Below, in pieces: positions 33,254 through 41,107 of a DNA stretch of 64,000 nucleotides. Within the stretch, counting starts at the first letter, position 1. Each line of letters opens with the position of its first letter. The position numbers and the translations under genes were made by a program. The notes beneath the pieces are model-generated. The model did no database searches. It was not told where the DNA came from and was given only the letters and a program-made list of their open reading frames with translations. The stretch comes from Vandammella animalimorsus (GTDB lineage Bacteria > Pseudomonadota > Gammaproteobacteria > Burkholderiales > Burkholderiaceae_C). Where the stretch lies: NCBI RefSeq assembly GCF_002285265.1, contig NZ_NSJB01000001.1, positions 186,001-250,000 of the forward strand, written 5' to 3'.

Positions 33254-34054
33254 ATGCCGAAGGCCATGCCCAATGCCCAAGCCGCTGCGCTGACGATCCT
33301 CACCGGCGCCTCGCGCGGCCTGGGCCTGGCCATGGCGCGGCAACTGCTGCAGCCCGGCCAGACCCTGCTGACCATGGCGCGCCAGCCCGATGCCAGCCTG
33401 GCTGCCCAGGCCCAGCGCGCCGGCGCCAGGCTGGAGCAATGGGCCATCGACCTGGGCCAGCCGCAACAGGCCGCGCAGCGCCTGCACGATTGGCTGCGCA
33501 GCCAGCCAGCGCGGGCCTTTGGCGCGGCCACGCTCATCAACAACGCCGGCGTGATCCCGCCCATTGCGCCGCTGCGGCGCAGCCAGCCTGCGACCATGGC
33601 GCAGGCGCTGCGCGTCGGGCTGGAGGCGCCCATGCTGCTGAGCGCCGCCTTCCTGGCCGCCACGCAGGGCTGGGCCGGGCCGCGCAAAATCCTCAACATC
33701 TCCTCCGGCCTGGGGCGCCGCCCCATGGCCTCTCAGGCCCCATACTGCGCCGCCAAGGCCGGGCTGGACCACTTCACCCGCTGCCTGGCGCTGGAGGAGG
33801 CCGCCACGCCGCAGGGCGCGCAGGTCTGCGCCCTGGCCCCGGGCGTGATCGACACGGACATGCAAACCCACCTGCGCAGCGCCGCCGCGCAGGACTTTCC
33901 CGACCTGCCACGCTTTGCTGCGCTGAAAAGCCAGGGCCAGCTCAGCAGCGCCGAGGACACGGCGCGCCGCATCCTGGCCTATCTGCAGCGCCCCGATTTC
34001 GGCCAGCAACCCATTGCCGACATCCGCGAGGTGGCTGAAGAGGGCGCAGGCTGA
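33254..34054 (+). CDS. Short-chain dehydrogenase/reductase, sepiapterin-reductase-like
   Basis: A 266-residue NAD(P)-dependent oxidoreductase. The dinucleotide-binding TGASRGLG lies near residue 18, NNAG near residue 97, and the catalytic Ser-Tyr-Lys is seen in NISSGLGRRPMASQAPYCAAKAG (serine cluster, Y and K of YCAAK). APGVIDTDMQ follows. The closest group appears to be sepiapterin/benzil reductases. It begins four bases after the tctA stop, so it is likely co-transcribed with tctBA and may act on the imported acid or a derivative, which is inference. Confidence 0.85.
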   Translation: MPKAMPNAQAAALTILTGASRGLGLAMARQLLQPGQTLLTMARQPDASLAAQAQRAGARLEQWAIDLGQPQQAAQRLHDWLRSQPARAFGAATLINNAGVIPPIAPLRRSQPATMAQALRVGLEAPMLLSAAFLAATQGWAGPRKILNISSGLGRRPMASQAPYCAAKAGLDHFTRCLALEEAATPQGAQVCALAPGVIDTDMQTHLRSAAAQDFPDLPRFAALKSQGQLSSAEDTARRILAYLQRPDFGQQPIADIREVAEEGAG

Positions 34055-34156
34055 AGGCCGCTTTCACGATTCGTTTTGCAAAGAGGCGCTGCTGGCCGCG
34101 CCCGATGCGTCGCCGGTGCGCATCGGTACACCTGGGCAGCGAGATCGAAGCGGACC

Positions 34157-34185
34157 TTGACGGTAACGCGCGTTATGTCAACAAT
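34157..34185 (+). promoter_or_regulatory. Promoter with palindromic operator for the toxin module
   Basis: A -35 TTGACG (34157-34162) and -10 AACAAT (34180-34185) are spaced by exactly 17 bases. The spacer contains the perfect 12-bp palindrome TAACGCGCGTTA (34164-34175), flanked by outer arms TTGAC and GTCAA. This is the placement expected for an autoregulatory operator. The toxin ATG is only five bases after the -10, so the transcript would be leaderless. Confidence 0.65.
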
Positions 34186-34190
34186 GCCTC

Positions 34191-34505
34191 ATGCTGCCCA
34201 CCGTCATTGAAGCTGCCGAATACCAAGCCCGCGTCGTGAAGATTCTCTCCGCCGAGGAGCGCGAGCAATTCAATGTCTGGATTGCGCAAAATCCGCTGGC
34301 CGGCGATCTGGTCGTGGGCACGGGCGGAATGCGCAAGGTGCGCTGGGCCATCAAAGGCAAGGGCAAAAGTGGTGGCGCACGCATCATCTATTTTGAGATG
34401 CTGGCAAGCGGTGTGGTGGTGCTGTTGACGATTTATGCCAAATCAGGGCGTGAAAGCCTCTCGGCCGCTGAGATTGGCATCAAACGGAAAAAAGCGGGCA
34501 TTTGA
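34191..34505 (+). CDS. RelE/HigB-type toxin of a type II toxin-antitoxin module
   Basis: A 104-residue protein matching the RelE-like toxins that inhibit translation by mRNA cleavage on the ribosome. Recognisable segments are EEREQFNVWIAQNPLAGDLV, GGMRKVRWAIKGKGKSGGAR and IIYFEMLASGVVVLLTIYAK, ending in a basic KRKKAGI. The fold core (R-K-V-R-W, G-K-S-G-G-x-R) is intact, so it should be active. The gene precedes its partner, as in higBA-type modules, and has an operator-bearing promoter. The 104-residue length is normal. Confidence 0.85.
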   Translation: MLPTVIEAAEYQARVVKILSAEEREQFNVWIAQNPLAGDLVVGTGGMRKVRWAIKGKGKSGGARIIYFEMLASGVVVLLTIYAKSGRESLSAAEIGIKRKKAGI

Positions 34506-34525
34506 TTTTCAATCAAGGAGTGACC

Positions 34526-34900
34526 ATGGGCCAAAACCGTGACGGCTTGCAGGTGGCCATGCAGGCGCTGAAAAATCTCGATGTGGATGCGCTGGTCGCC
34601 GCCGCCGAGCGCGATGCAGGCCACCCCATCCCTGGCTTGCGCCAGGGATTGATGGATGCGCGCAGCGGCAATTTCGCCCAGGTGCATACCCCTGAACAGC
34701 TGCAAGCGGCCGCACGCAAGCATCAGGGTGCATACGAGCAACGCAAACTCCAGGCGGGCAGCATGCGCATTCCCGGTGGCCTGCTCTCTGCCGAGGCTGC
34801 CCAGGCCTTGCAAACCTTGCTCGATCGTGGCGCCCCATCGAAAGCGGCCGCCATCAATGCGGCGCTGATTGCCGCTGCGCAACGCGCTGCCCAGGTCTGA
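34526..34900 (+). CDS. Candidate antitoxin, non-HTH type with possible C-terminal ribbon-helix-helix
   Basis: A 124-residue protein 20 bases after the toxin, with an AAGGAG ribosome site. RelE toxins of this group are usually paired with an Xre helix-turn-helix antitoxin; none is visible. The N-terminal half (DAGHPIPGLRQGLMDARSGN, then VHTPEQL) resembles the N-terminal part of such antitoxins as I recall, while residues 79-118 (SMRIPGGLLSAEAAQALQTL and GAPSKAAAINAALIAAAQ) fit a ribbon-helix-helix strand-helix-helix. A toxin-neutralising role is inferred from position. Confidence 0.6.
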   Translation: MGQNRDGLQVAMQALKNLDVDALVAAAERDAGHPIPGLRQGLMDARSGNFAQVHTPEQLQAAARKHQGAYEQRKLQAGSMRIPGGLLSAEAAQALQTLLDRGAPSKAAAINAALIAAAQRAAQV

Positions 34901-34906
34901 GCCTGT

Positions 34907-37900
34907 TCAGCACTGGCCAGGCCGTTGCAGCACCGGGGCCAGGGCCTGGCCGGTCAGGCTGCCTTGGGCGGCCACGTCCTCGGGCGTGCCGGCGGCGACG
35001 ATCTGGCCGCCGGCCTGGCCGCCTTCGGGGCCCAGGTCGATGATCCAGTCGGCCTCGGCGATCAGGTCCAGATCGTGTTCGATGACGAGCACGCTGTGCC
35101 CGCCATCGACCAGGCGGTGCAGCACGCCGATGAGTTTTTCCACGTCGGCCATGTGCAGGCCCACGGTGGGCTCGTCCAGCACGTACAGGGTGTGCGGGGC
35201 CTTGTTGCCGCGGCGGGTGATGTCGTCGCGCACCTTGGCCAGCTCGGTCACGAGCTTGATGCGCTGGGCTTCGCCGCCGCTGAGCGTAGGGCTGGGCTGG
35301 CCCAGGGTGAGGTAGCCCAGGCCCACGTCTTGCAGCAGTCGCAGCGGATGGGCGATGGCGGGCATGCTGGCGAAGAAGCCGATGGCCTCGTCCACCTCCA
35401 TTTGCAGCACCTGGCCGATGTGCTTGCCGCGCCAGGTCACGGCCAGGGTTTCGGGGTTGAAGCGCGCGCCACGGCAGAGCTCGCAGGGCACTTTCACATC
35501 GGGCAGAAAGCTCATTTCGATGGTGCGCATGCCCTGGCCTTCGCAGGCCGGGCAGCGGCCCTCGCCGGTGTTGAAGGAGAAGCGGCTGGCGCTGTAGCCG
35601 CGCGCCTTGGCTTCGAGCGTGTCGGCAAAGAGCTTGCGCACCGTGTCCCAAAAGCCGATGTAGGTGGCCGGGCAGGAGCGCGGGGTTTTGCCGATGGGGG
35701 TTTGATCGACTTCGAGCACGCGGTCGATGCCTTCGAAGCCTTGCAGGCCGCGCAGGTGTTGCAACTGCCCGGCCGCGCCGCGCTCGCGCAGGGCTTCGCG
35801 CCCGGCCTTGCTGGCCTGCTGGCCGACCAGCCGCGCCACGTTGGCCAGCAGCACTTCGCGCGCCAGCGTGGATTTGCCCGAGCCGGACACGCCAGTGATC
35901 GCCACCAGCCGCCCCAGCGGCACCCAGGCGTTGATGCCTTGCAGGTTGTGCAGGCTGGCGCCTTGCAGGCGCAGCGCGGGGCTGTCTGCGCCCACGGCGC
36001 GGCGCGGGCGAAACGGGTGGCGCATGGCCTGGCGCAGGTAGCGGCCGGTGAGCGAGTCGGGGTGCTGCGCCACGGCCTCGGGCCGCCCCTGGGCGACGAT
36101 GGTGCCGCCGCGCACGCCCGCGCCGGGGCCGATGTCGATGAGGTGGTCGGCGCTGCGGATGGTGTCCTCATCGTGCTCGACCACGACCAGGGTGTTGCCC
36201 TTGTCGCTCAGGGCCTGCAGCGCGCCCAGCAGGATGCGGTTGTCGCGCGCGTGCAGGCCGATGGTGGGCTCGTCCAGCACGTAGCACACGCCTTGCAGGT
36301 TGCTGCCCAGTTGCGCGGCCAGGCGGATGCGCTGGGCCTCGCCGCCGCTGAGCGTGGGCGCGCCGCGATCCAGCGTGAGATAGCCCAGGCCGACCTGCTC
36401 CAGAAACTCCAGCCGGGAGCGGATCTCTGGCAGCAGGTCGCGGGCGATTTCGGCTTCGCGGGGGCTGAGTGCGTCGGCGGCGCTGCCCGCTTGCAGGCTT
36501 TGCACCCAGGCGCGCAGCTCGCTGACCGTCCGCCGCGCCAAGTCGGTGATCGCCTGGCCGTGAAAGCGCACGGCGCGCGCCGTGGCGTTCAGGCGCGTGC
36601 CCTGGCAAGTGGGGCAGGCGGCCTCGCCCAAGCCTTCCACGTCCGGCTCGTCAAAGCTGCGCTCGCGCCCGCGCTCGTCCTGCGGGGTGGAGTCGTCCAG
36701 CGCCTTGCGCTGCTCGCGCGTCAGCGCCAGGCCGGTGCCCACGCAGTCGGGGCACCAGCCGTGCGCGCTGTTGTAGGAGAACAGGCGCGGGTCCAGCTCG
36801 GGGTAGGAGGCGCTGCATTGCGGGCAGGCGCGCAGCGTGGAATAGCTGTCGATCTGGCCCAGGCCGCGCGTGCCCTGGCCGCTGGGGTCGGCCGCCAGCG
36901 CGGCGGCCAGGCCGCCGGGGCTACCGTGGCCATCTGGCTGGCCGGTGCCGCTGAGCACCTGCACCACGCCCTTGCCGTGTTGCAGCGCCTGCGCCAGTTG
37001 CTCGCGCAGCAGCGCCTCGTTGGCGGGCGTGACATCCAGGCTGCACACGGGCAGCTCGATGTGGTGTTCCTTGTAGCGGTCCAGCTTGGGGAAGGGCGCG
37101 GTGGGCACAAACGCGCCATCGACGCGCAAATGCGTGTGGCCGCGCAGCCGCGCCCATTCGGCAACCTCGCTGTAAATGCCCTTGCGGCCCACCACCAGCG
37201 GCGCCAGCAGGCCGATGTGTTGGCCGCGGTGCTGGCGCAGCACGTGGGCGGCGATGGCGTCCAGCGATTGCGGCTGCACCGCCGCGCCGTCGTGCACGCA
37301 GTGCTGCACGCCCAGCTTGACGTACAGCAGGCGCAGGTAGTGCCAGACCTCGGTGGCCGTGCCGACGGTGGATTTGCGCCCGCCGCGCGAGAGGCGCTGC
37401 TCGATCGCCACCGTGGGCGGGATGCCGTGCACGGCGTCCACATCCGGGCGGCTGGCCGGCTGCACGATGGAGCGCGCGTAGGCGTTGAGCGATTCCAGAT
37501 AGCGGCGCTGGCCCTCGCCAAACAGGATGTCGAAGGCCAGCGTGGATTTGCCCGAGCCGGACACGCCGGTGATGACGTTGAAACGCCCGCGCGGGATGGA
37601 GACGCTGAGGTTTTTCAGGTTGTGCTCGCGGGCGTGAATGATCTGAATCTGCTGCGCAGATTCAGGTTGGGCGTTGGGCGTTGGGCGTTGGGCGTGAGCT
37701 GGCTCTTCCCGCACGCTCAACGCCCAACGCTCAACGCTCAACGCTTTTTCATAGTCGCGCAAAGCCTTGGCAGTGAAGGAGCTGGGGTGCCGGGCCACTT
37801 CTTCTGGCGTGCCTTGCGCCACGATGCGCCCGCCAGCCTCGCCGGCTTCGGGGCCCAGGTCGATGATCCAGTCGGCCGCGCGCATCACGTCCAGGTTGTG

Positions 37901-40873
37901 TTCGATCAGGATCAGCGAGTGCCCGGCATCGAGCAGCTTGCGCAGCGCGCGCATGAGCTTGGCGATGTCGTCGAAATGCAGGCCGGTGGTCGGCTCGTCA
38001 AATAAAAACAGCGTGCCCTTGCGCGCCAGCGGCTGGCGGCTTTTGCTGGCCCGCTGCGCGGCCTCGGCCAGGTGCCCGGCGAGCTTGAGGCGCTGGGCCT
38101 CGCCGCCGCTGAGCGTGGGCACGCTCTGGCCCAGGCGCAGGTATTCCAGCCCTACGTCGGCCAGCGGTTGCAGGGCGCGCAGCACCTCGCGGTCGGCGGT
38201 AAAGCACGCCAGCGCCTCGTCCACCGTCAGCGCCAGCACGTCGGCCACGTTCAGCGCCTGGCCGCCGCGCTCGATCTGCACCTCCAGCACCTCGGGGCGG
38301 TAGCGGCTGCCGTTGCATTCCTGGCAGCGCAGATAGACGTCGGAGAGGAACTGCATCTCCACATGCTCGAAACCGCTGCCGCCGCACACCGGGCAGCGCC
38401 CGTCGCCGCTGTTGAAGCTGAACTTGGCCGCCGTGTAGCCGCGCTGGCGCGCCAGCGGCGCATCGGCAAAGAGCTTGCGGATGGCATCCCACGCGCCCAC
38501 GTAGCTGGCCGGGTTGGAGCGCGCCGTCTTGCCGATGGGCGATTGATCGATGAACACCGCATCGGCCAGGTGGTCGGCCCCCAGCAGCGCATCGTGCGCG
38601 CCGGGCGCGTCCGTCGCTTTGCCAAAGGCGCGCAGCAGCGCCGGGGCCAGCACGTCCTGAATCAGCGTGGACTTGCCCGAGCCGGACACGCCCGTCACGC
38701 ACACCATGCGCTGCAAGGGGAACTCCACATCCATGCCTTGCAGGTTGTTGGCGCGCGCGCCCTGCAGCAGCAGGCGCGGCGTGCCCGGCTGCACGGCGCG
38801 CCGCGCCGGGCTGTCGATGCGCAGCCGCCCGCCCAGGTATTGGCCGGTGAGCGTGTCGGCCTGGCGCAGCGCGGCGGGCGTGCCATCGAACACGATGCGC
38901 CCGCCGCCGCTGCCTGGGCGCGGCCCCATGTCGATGATGCGGTCGGCCGCCAGCATCACCGCCGGGTCGTGCTCCACCACCACCAGCGTATTGCCCGCAT
39001 CGCGCAGGCGCAGCATGGCCTGGTTGATGCGCTGCATGTCGCGCGGGTGCAGGCCGATGCTGGGCTCGTCGAGCACGAACAAGGTGCCCACCAGCGAAGT
39101 GCCCAGCGCCGTCGTCAGGTTGATGCGCTGCACCTCGCCGCCGCTCAAGGTGCGGCTTTGCCGATCCAACGTCAGATAGCCAATGCCGACCTCGTTGAGA
39201 AAGCGCAGCCGCGCGTTGATTTCTGCCAGCAGCATGCGTGTGGCCTGGGCTTGGGCGCCGTCGTCATCCTCGGGCGGCGCCAGGGTGGCCATGAAGTGCG
39301 CCAGCCGCGCCAGCGGCAACTGCATCAGATCGTGCAGGCACAGGCCGGGCAGGGCCTCCAATTGCGCGCGGCTCCAGCCCACACCTGCGGGCATGAAGCG
39401 CTGCGCAGCGGGCAGCGCCGCATCCGCCGCCGCCTTGGTGCCCACGCGCCAAAGCAGGCTTTGCGTCTTCAGCCGCGCGCCTGCGCAGGCCGGGCAGGTG
39501 GTGTAGCTGCGGTATTTGGAGAGCAGCACGCGGATGTGCATCTTGTAGGCCTTGCTCTCCAGGTATTCGAAAAAGCGCGCAATGCCGTACCACTTCTGCG
39601 TCCATTTGCCGTTCCAGTCCGGCGCGCCGTGCAGCACCCAGTGCCGCTGCTCGGGCGTCAAGTCCCGCCAGGGCGTGTCGCGCGGGATGCTCCAGCTCTC
39701 GGCGTGGCGCAGCAAATCGTCCTGAATCTCCTTCCAGGCCGGGGTTTGGATGGCCTTGATGGCGCCCTGGCGCAAGCTCAAGCGCTCATCGGGGATCACC
39801 AGGCCCCAGTCCACGCCGATCACGCGGCCAAAGCCCCGGCAGGCCTCGCAGGCCCCGGCCGGGGAGTTGAAGGAAAACATCGAGGGCGTGGGCTCCTGAT
39901 AGCGCAACTGGCTTTCGGGGCAGTGCAGGCCTTGGGAGAAGTGCAGCACTTCGGGCGCTGCGGCCTCGCCCTCGGCCTCAGCCTCGGGTAGCACATACAC
40001 CGCCAGCCGCCCGTGGCCGCGCTGGAAGGCCGTCTCCAGCGCCTCGACCACCCGCGCTGGCTCGGCACGCGAGAGGCGAAAGCGATCGGCCACCACATCC
40101 AGCACCTTGCGCTGCGCCGGGGCCGAGCTGGCCTTGGCCGCCTTGGCGGACTTGCCCGTTTTCTTCGCCGCCTTGCCAGTGGCGGCAGTGGCTGCGGCCT
40201 GCTCCACCTGCACCAGCCGCTGGGCTTGCACCTTGGTGTAGCCGCTGGCGGCCAGCCACTGCTGCATTTGCTCCTCGCTGGTGTCGGCGGGCAGCTCCAC
40301 GGCAAAGGTCACCACCAGGCGCGGGTCGCCCTCGCCCTGGCCATCCTCTTTGCCATCCCCCTTGCCACCCTCCTTGCCGAAGCGCGCCTGCAAGGCCGCA
40401 TACACGCTTTGCGGCGTATCGTGGCGCACAGGCAGGGCCGTCTGCCGGTCGTAGAGCTGGGCCGTGCGCGCAAACAGCAGCTTCAGGTGGTCGTTGAGCT
40501 CGGTCATCGTGCCCACGGTGGAGCGGCTATTGCGCACCGGGTTGGTCTGGTCGATGGCGATGGCCGGCGGCACGCCCTCGATGCGGTCCACCGCGGGCTT
40601 GTCCATGCGGTCGAGGAATTGCCGCGCGTAGGCCGAGAACGTCTCCACATAGCGGCGCTGGCCCTCGGCATAGAGCGTGTCGAACACCAGCGAAGACTTG
40701 CCGCTGCCGCTGGGGCCGGTGACCACTGTCAGCGTGCCGGGGGCAATGTCCAGATCCAGGTTCTGCAAATTGTGCTGGCGCGCGCCACGGATGCGGATGG
40801 CCTGCGGCTGCGGGGCCGCTGGGCTGGCTGGCTGGGCTGAGGGGGCAGAGGAGGGAGCGTCGGAGCGGGGCAT
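34907..40873 (-). CDS. uvrA: Double-length UvrA with four ABC ATPase domains
   Basis: UvrA recognises DNA lesions and loads UvrB. Ordinary UvrA has about 940 residues and two ABC ATPases; this protein has 1988 and four. Walker A motifs lie near residues 53-60 (GPSGSGKS), 728, 1103 and 1662 (GVSGSGKST each), and four LSGGE signatures follow. Each unit has paired CxxC zinc modules (CEACRGFG, CPVCGGSG, CPDCVGTG, CPACEGQG). Unit 1 spans about 1-1040, unit 2 about 1073-1988, joined by a low-complexity linker encoded by short repeats. ATG 40873 is chosen. A canonical uvrA probably exists elsewhere; the role of this paralogue is unknown. Confidence 0.93.
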   Translation of the reverse strand: MPRSDAPSSAPSAQPASPAAPQPQAIRIRGARQHNLQNLDLDIAPGTLTVVTGPSGSGKSSLVFDTLYAEGQRRYVETFSAYARQFLDRMDKPAVDRIEGVPPAIAIDQTNPVRNSRSTVGTMTELNDHLKLLFARTAQLYDRQTALPVRHDTPQSVYAALQARFGKEGGKGDGKEDGQGEGDPRLVVTFAVELPADTSEEQMQQWLAASGYTKVQAQRLVQVEQAAATAATGKAAKKTGKSAKAAKASSAPAQRKVLDVVADRFRLSRAEPARVVEALETAFQRGHGRLAVYVLPEAEAEGEAAAPEVLHFSQGLHCPESQLRYQEPTPSMFSFNSPAGACEACRGFGRVIGVDWGLVIPDERLSLRQGAIKAIQTPAWKEIQDDLLRHAESWSIPRDTPWRDLTPEQRHWVLHGAPDWNGKWTQKWYGIARFFEYLESKAYKMHIRVLLSKYRSYTTCPACAGARLKTQSLLWRVGTKAAADAALPAAQRFMPAGVGWSRAQLEALPGLCLHDLMQLPLARLAHFMATLAPPEDDDGAQAQATRMLLAEINARLRFLNEVGIGYLTLDRQSRTLSGGEVQRINLTTALGTSLVGTLFVLDEPSIGLHPRDMQRINQAMLRLRDAGNTLVVVEHDPAVMLAADRIIDMGPRPGSGGGRIVFDGTPAALRQADTLTGQYLGGRLRIDSPARRAVQPGTPRLLLQGARANNLQGMDVEFPLQRMVCVTGVSGSGKSTLIQDVLAPALLRAFGKATDAPGAHDALLGADHLADAVFIDQSPIGKTARSNPASYVGAWDAIRKLFADAPLARQRGYTAAKFSFNSGDGRCPVCGGSGFEHVEMQFLSDVYLRCQECNGSRYRPEVLEVQIERGGQALNVADVLALTVDEALACFTADREVLRALQPLADVGLEYLRLGQSVPTLSGGEAQRLKLAGHLAEAAQRASKSRQPLARKGTLFLFDEPTTGLHFDDIAKLMRALRKLLDAGHSLILIEHNLDVMRAADWIIDLGPEAGEAGGRIVAQGTPEEVARHPSSFTAKALRDYEKALSVERWALSVREEPAHAQRPTPNAQPESAQQIQIIHAREHNLKNLSVSIPRGRFNVITGVSGSGKSTLAFDILFGEGQRRYLESLNAYARSIVQPASRPDVDAVHGIPPTVAIEQRLSRGGRKSTVGTATEVWHYLRLLYVKLGVQHCVHDGAAVQPQSLDAIAAHVLRQHRGQHIGLLAPLVVGRKGIYSEVAEWARLRGHTHLRVDGAFVPTAPFPKLDRYKEHHIELPVCSLDVTPANEALLREQLAQALQHGKGVVQVLSGTGQPDGHGSPGGLAAALAADPSGQGTRGLGQIDSYSTLRACPQCSASYPELDPRLFSYNSAHGWCPDCVGTGLALTREQRKALDDSTPQDERGRERSFDEPDVEGLGEAACPTCQGTRLNATARAVRFHGQAITDLARRTVSELRAWVQSLQAGSAADALSPREAEIARDLLPEIRSRLEFLEQVGLGYLTLDRGAPTLSGGEAQRIRLAAQLGSNLQGVCYVLDEPTIGLHARDNRILLGALQALSDKGNTLVVVEHDEDTIRSADHLIDIGPGAGVRGGTIVAQGRPEAVAQHPDSLTGRYLRQAMRHPFRPRRAVGADSPALRLQGASLHNLQGINAWVPLGRLVAITGVSGSGKSTLAREVLLANVARLVGQQASKAGREALRERGAAGQLQHLRGLQGFEGIDRVLEVDQTPIGKTPRSCPATYIGFWDTVRKLFADTLEAKARGYSASRFSFNTGEGRCPACEGQGMRTIEMSFLPDVKVPCELCRGARFNPETLAVTWRGKHIGQVLQMEVDEAIGFFASMPAIAHPLRLLQDVGLGYLTLGQPSPTLSGGEAQRIKLVTELAKVRDDITRRGNKAPHTLYVLDEPTVGLHMADVEKLIGVLHRLVDGGHSVLVIEHDLDLIAEADWIIDLGPEGGQAGGQIVAAGTPEDVAAQGSLTGQALAPVLQRPGQC
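37666..37746. repeat. Heptamer repeats and inverted repeats inside the UvrA linker
   Basis: Four tandem GTTGGGC units (37666-37693) are followed after 18 bases by CAACGC-type units in the opposite sense (about 37712-37746), so the region can fold back on itself. On the coding strand it yields ALSVERWALSVREEPAH and AQRPTPNAQPE, joining the two UvrA units. Such ALSVERWALSVER-like peptides are a typical reading of intergenic palindromic repeats, suggesting an inserted element. Confidence 0.8.
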
Positions 40874-41012
40874 ACGTGTGGGGCGTGCCAGGGCCGTGCG
40901 CGGGCCTGGGCGGGGCGAATTTGGAATGGAAATTGCGGGCGTTCTGCCCGGGGCTGGGCAAAGTCTTGGCGAGGCGGCTGCGGATGGATTGACCTTGCGC
41001 GCCAGGGTTGTT

Positions 41013-41107
41013 GAGATTGGGTTTGCGAAGCGGTCTTTCGGGGCAAAAGCACGCAGGTGCAAGGCGAAAACGCTTGCAAGGCGTTCAACCTTGCAAGCGT
41101 TTTCAAC
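41013..41107 (-). repeat. Dispersed 95-base hairpin repeat, copy 2
   Basis: Same element as 27099-27193, with the perfect 16-bp stem at 41066-41081 and 41089-41104. It overlaps the last three bases of the minus-strand lipoprotein gene (stop at 41103-41105) and ends 140 bases before the uvrA start. Flanking sequences of the two copies are unrelated, so the conserved unit is about 95 bases. Confidence 0.85.

Noticed and set aside
32182-33726. A 514-codon minus-strand frame opposite tctA and the SDR
   Set aside because: It covers two well-recognised genes on the other strand and has no recognisable domain.
37666-37746. Possible CRISPR array from repeated heptamers
   Set aside because: Units are 7 bases with no spacers, lie inside a coding frame, and no cas genes are present. 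It is a tandem repeat, not CRISPR. No CRISPR array was seen anywhere in the window.
34925-38005. A 1026-codon plus-strand frame antisense to uvrA
   Set aside because: The protein is compositionally biased (A, G, Q, L, V repeats) and mirrors the codon pattern of the UvrA gene; no motif or ribosome site supports it.
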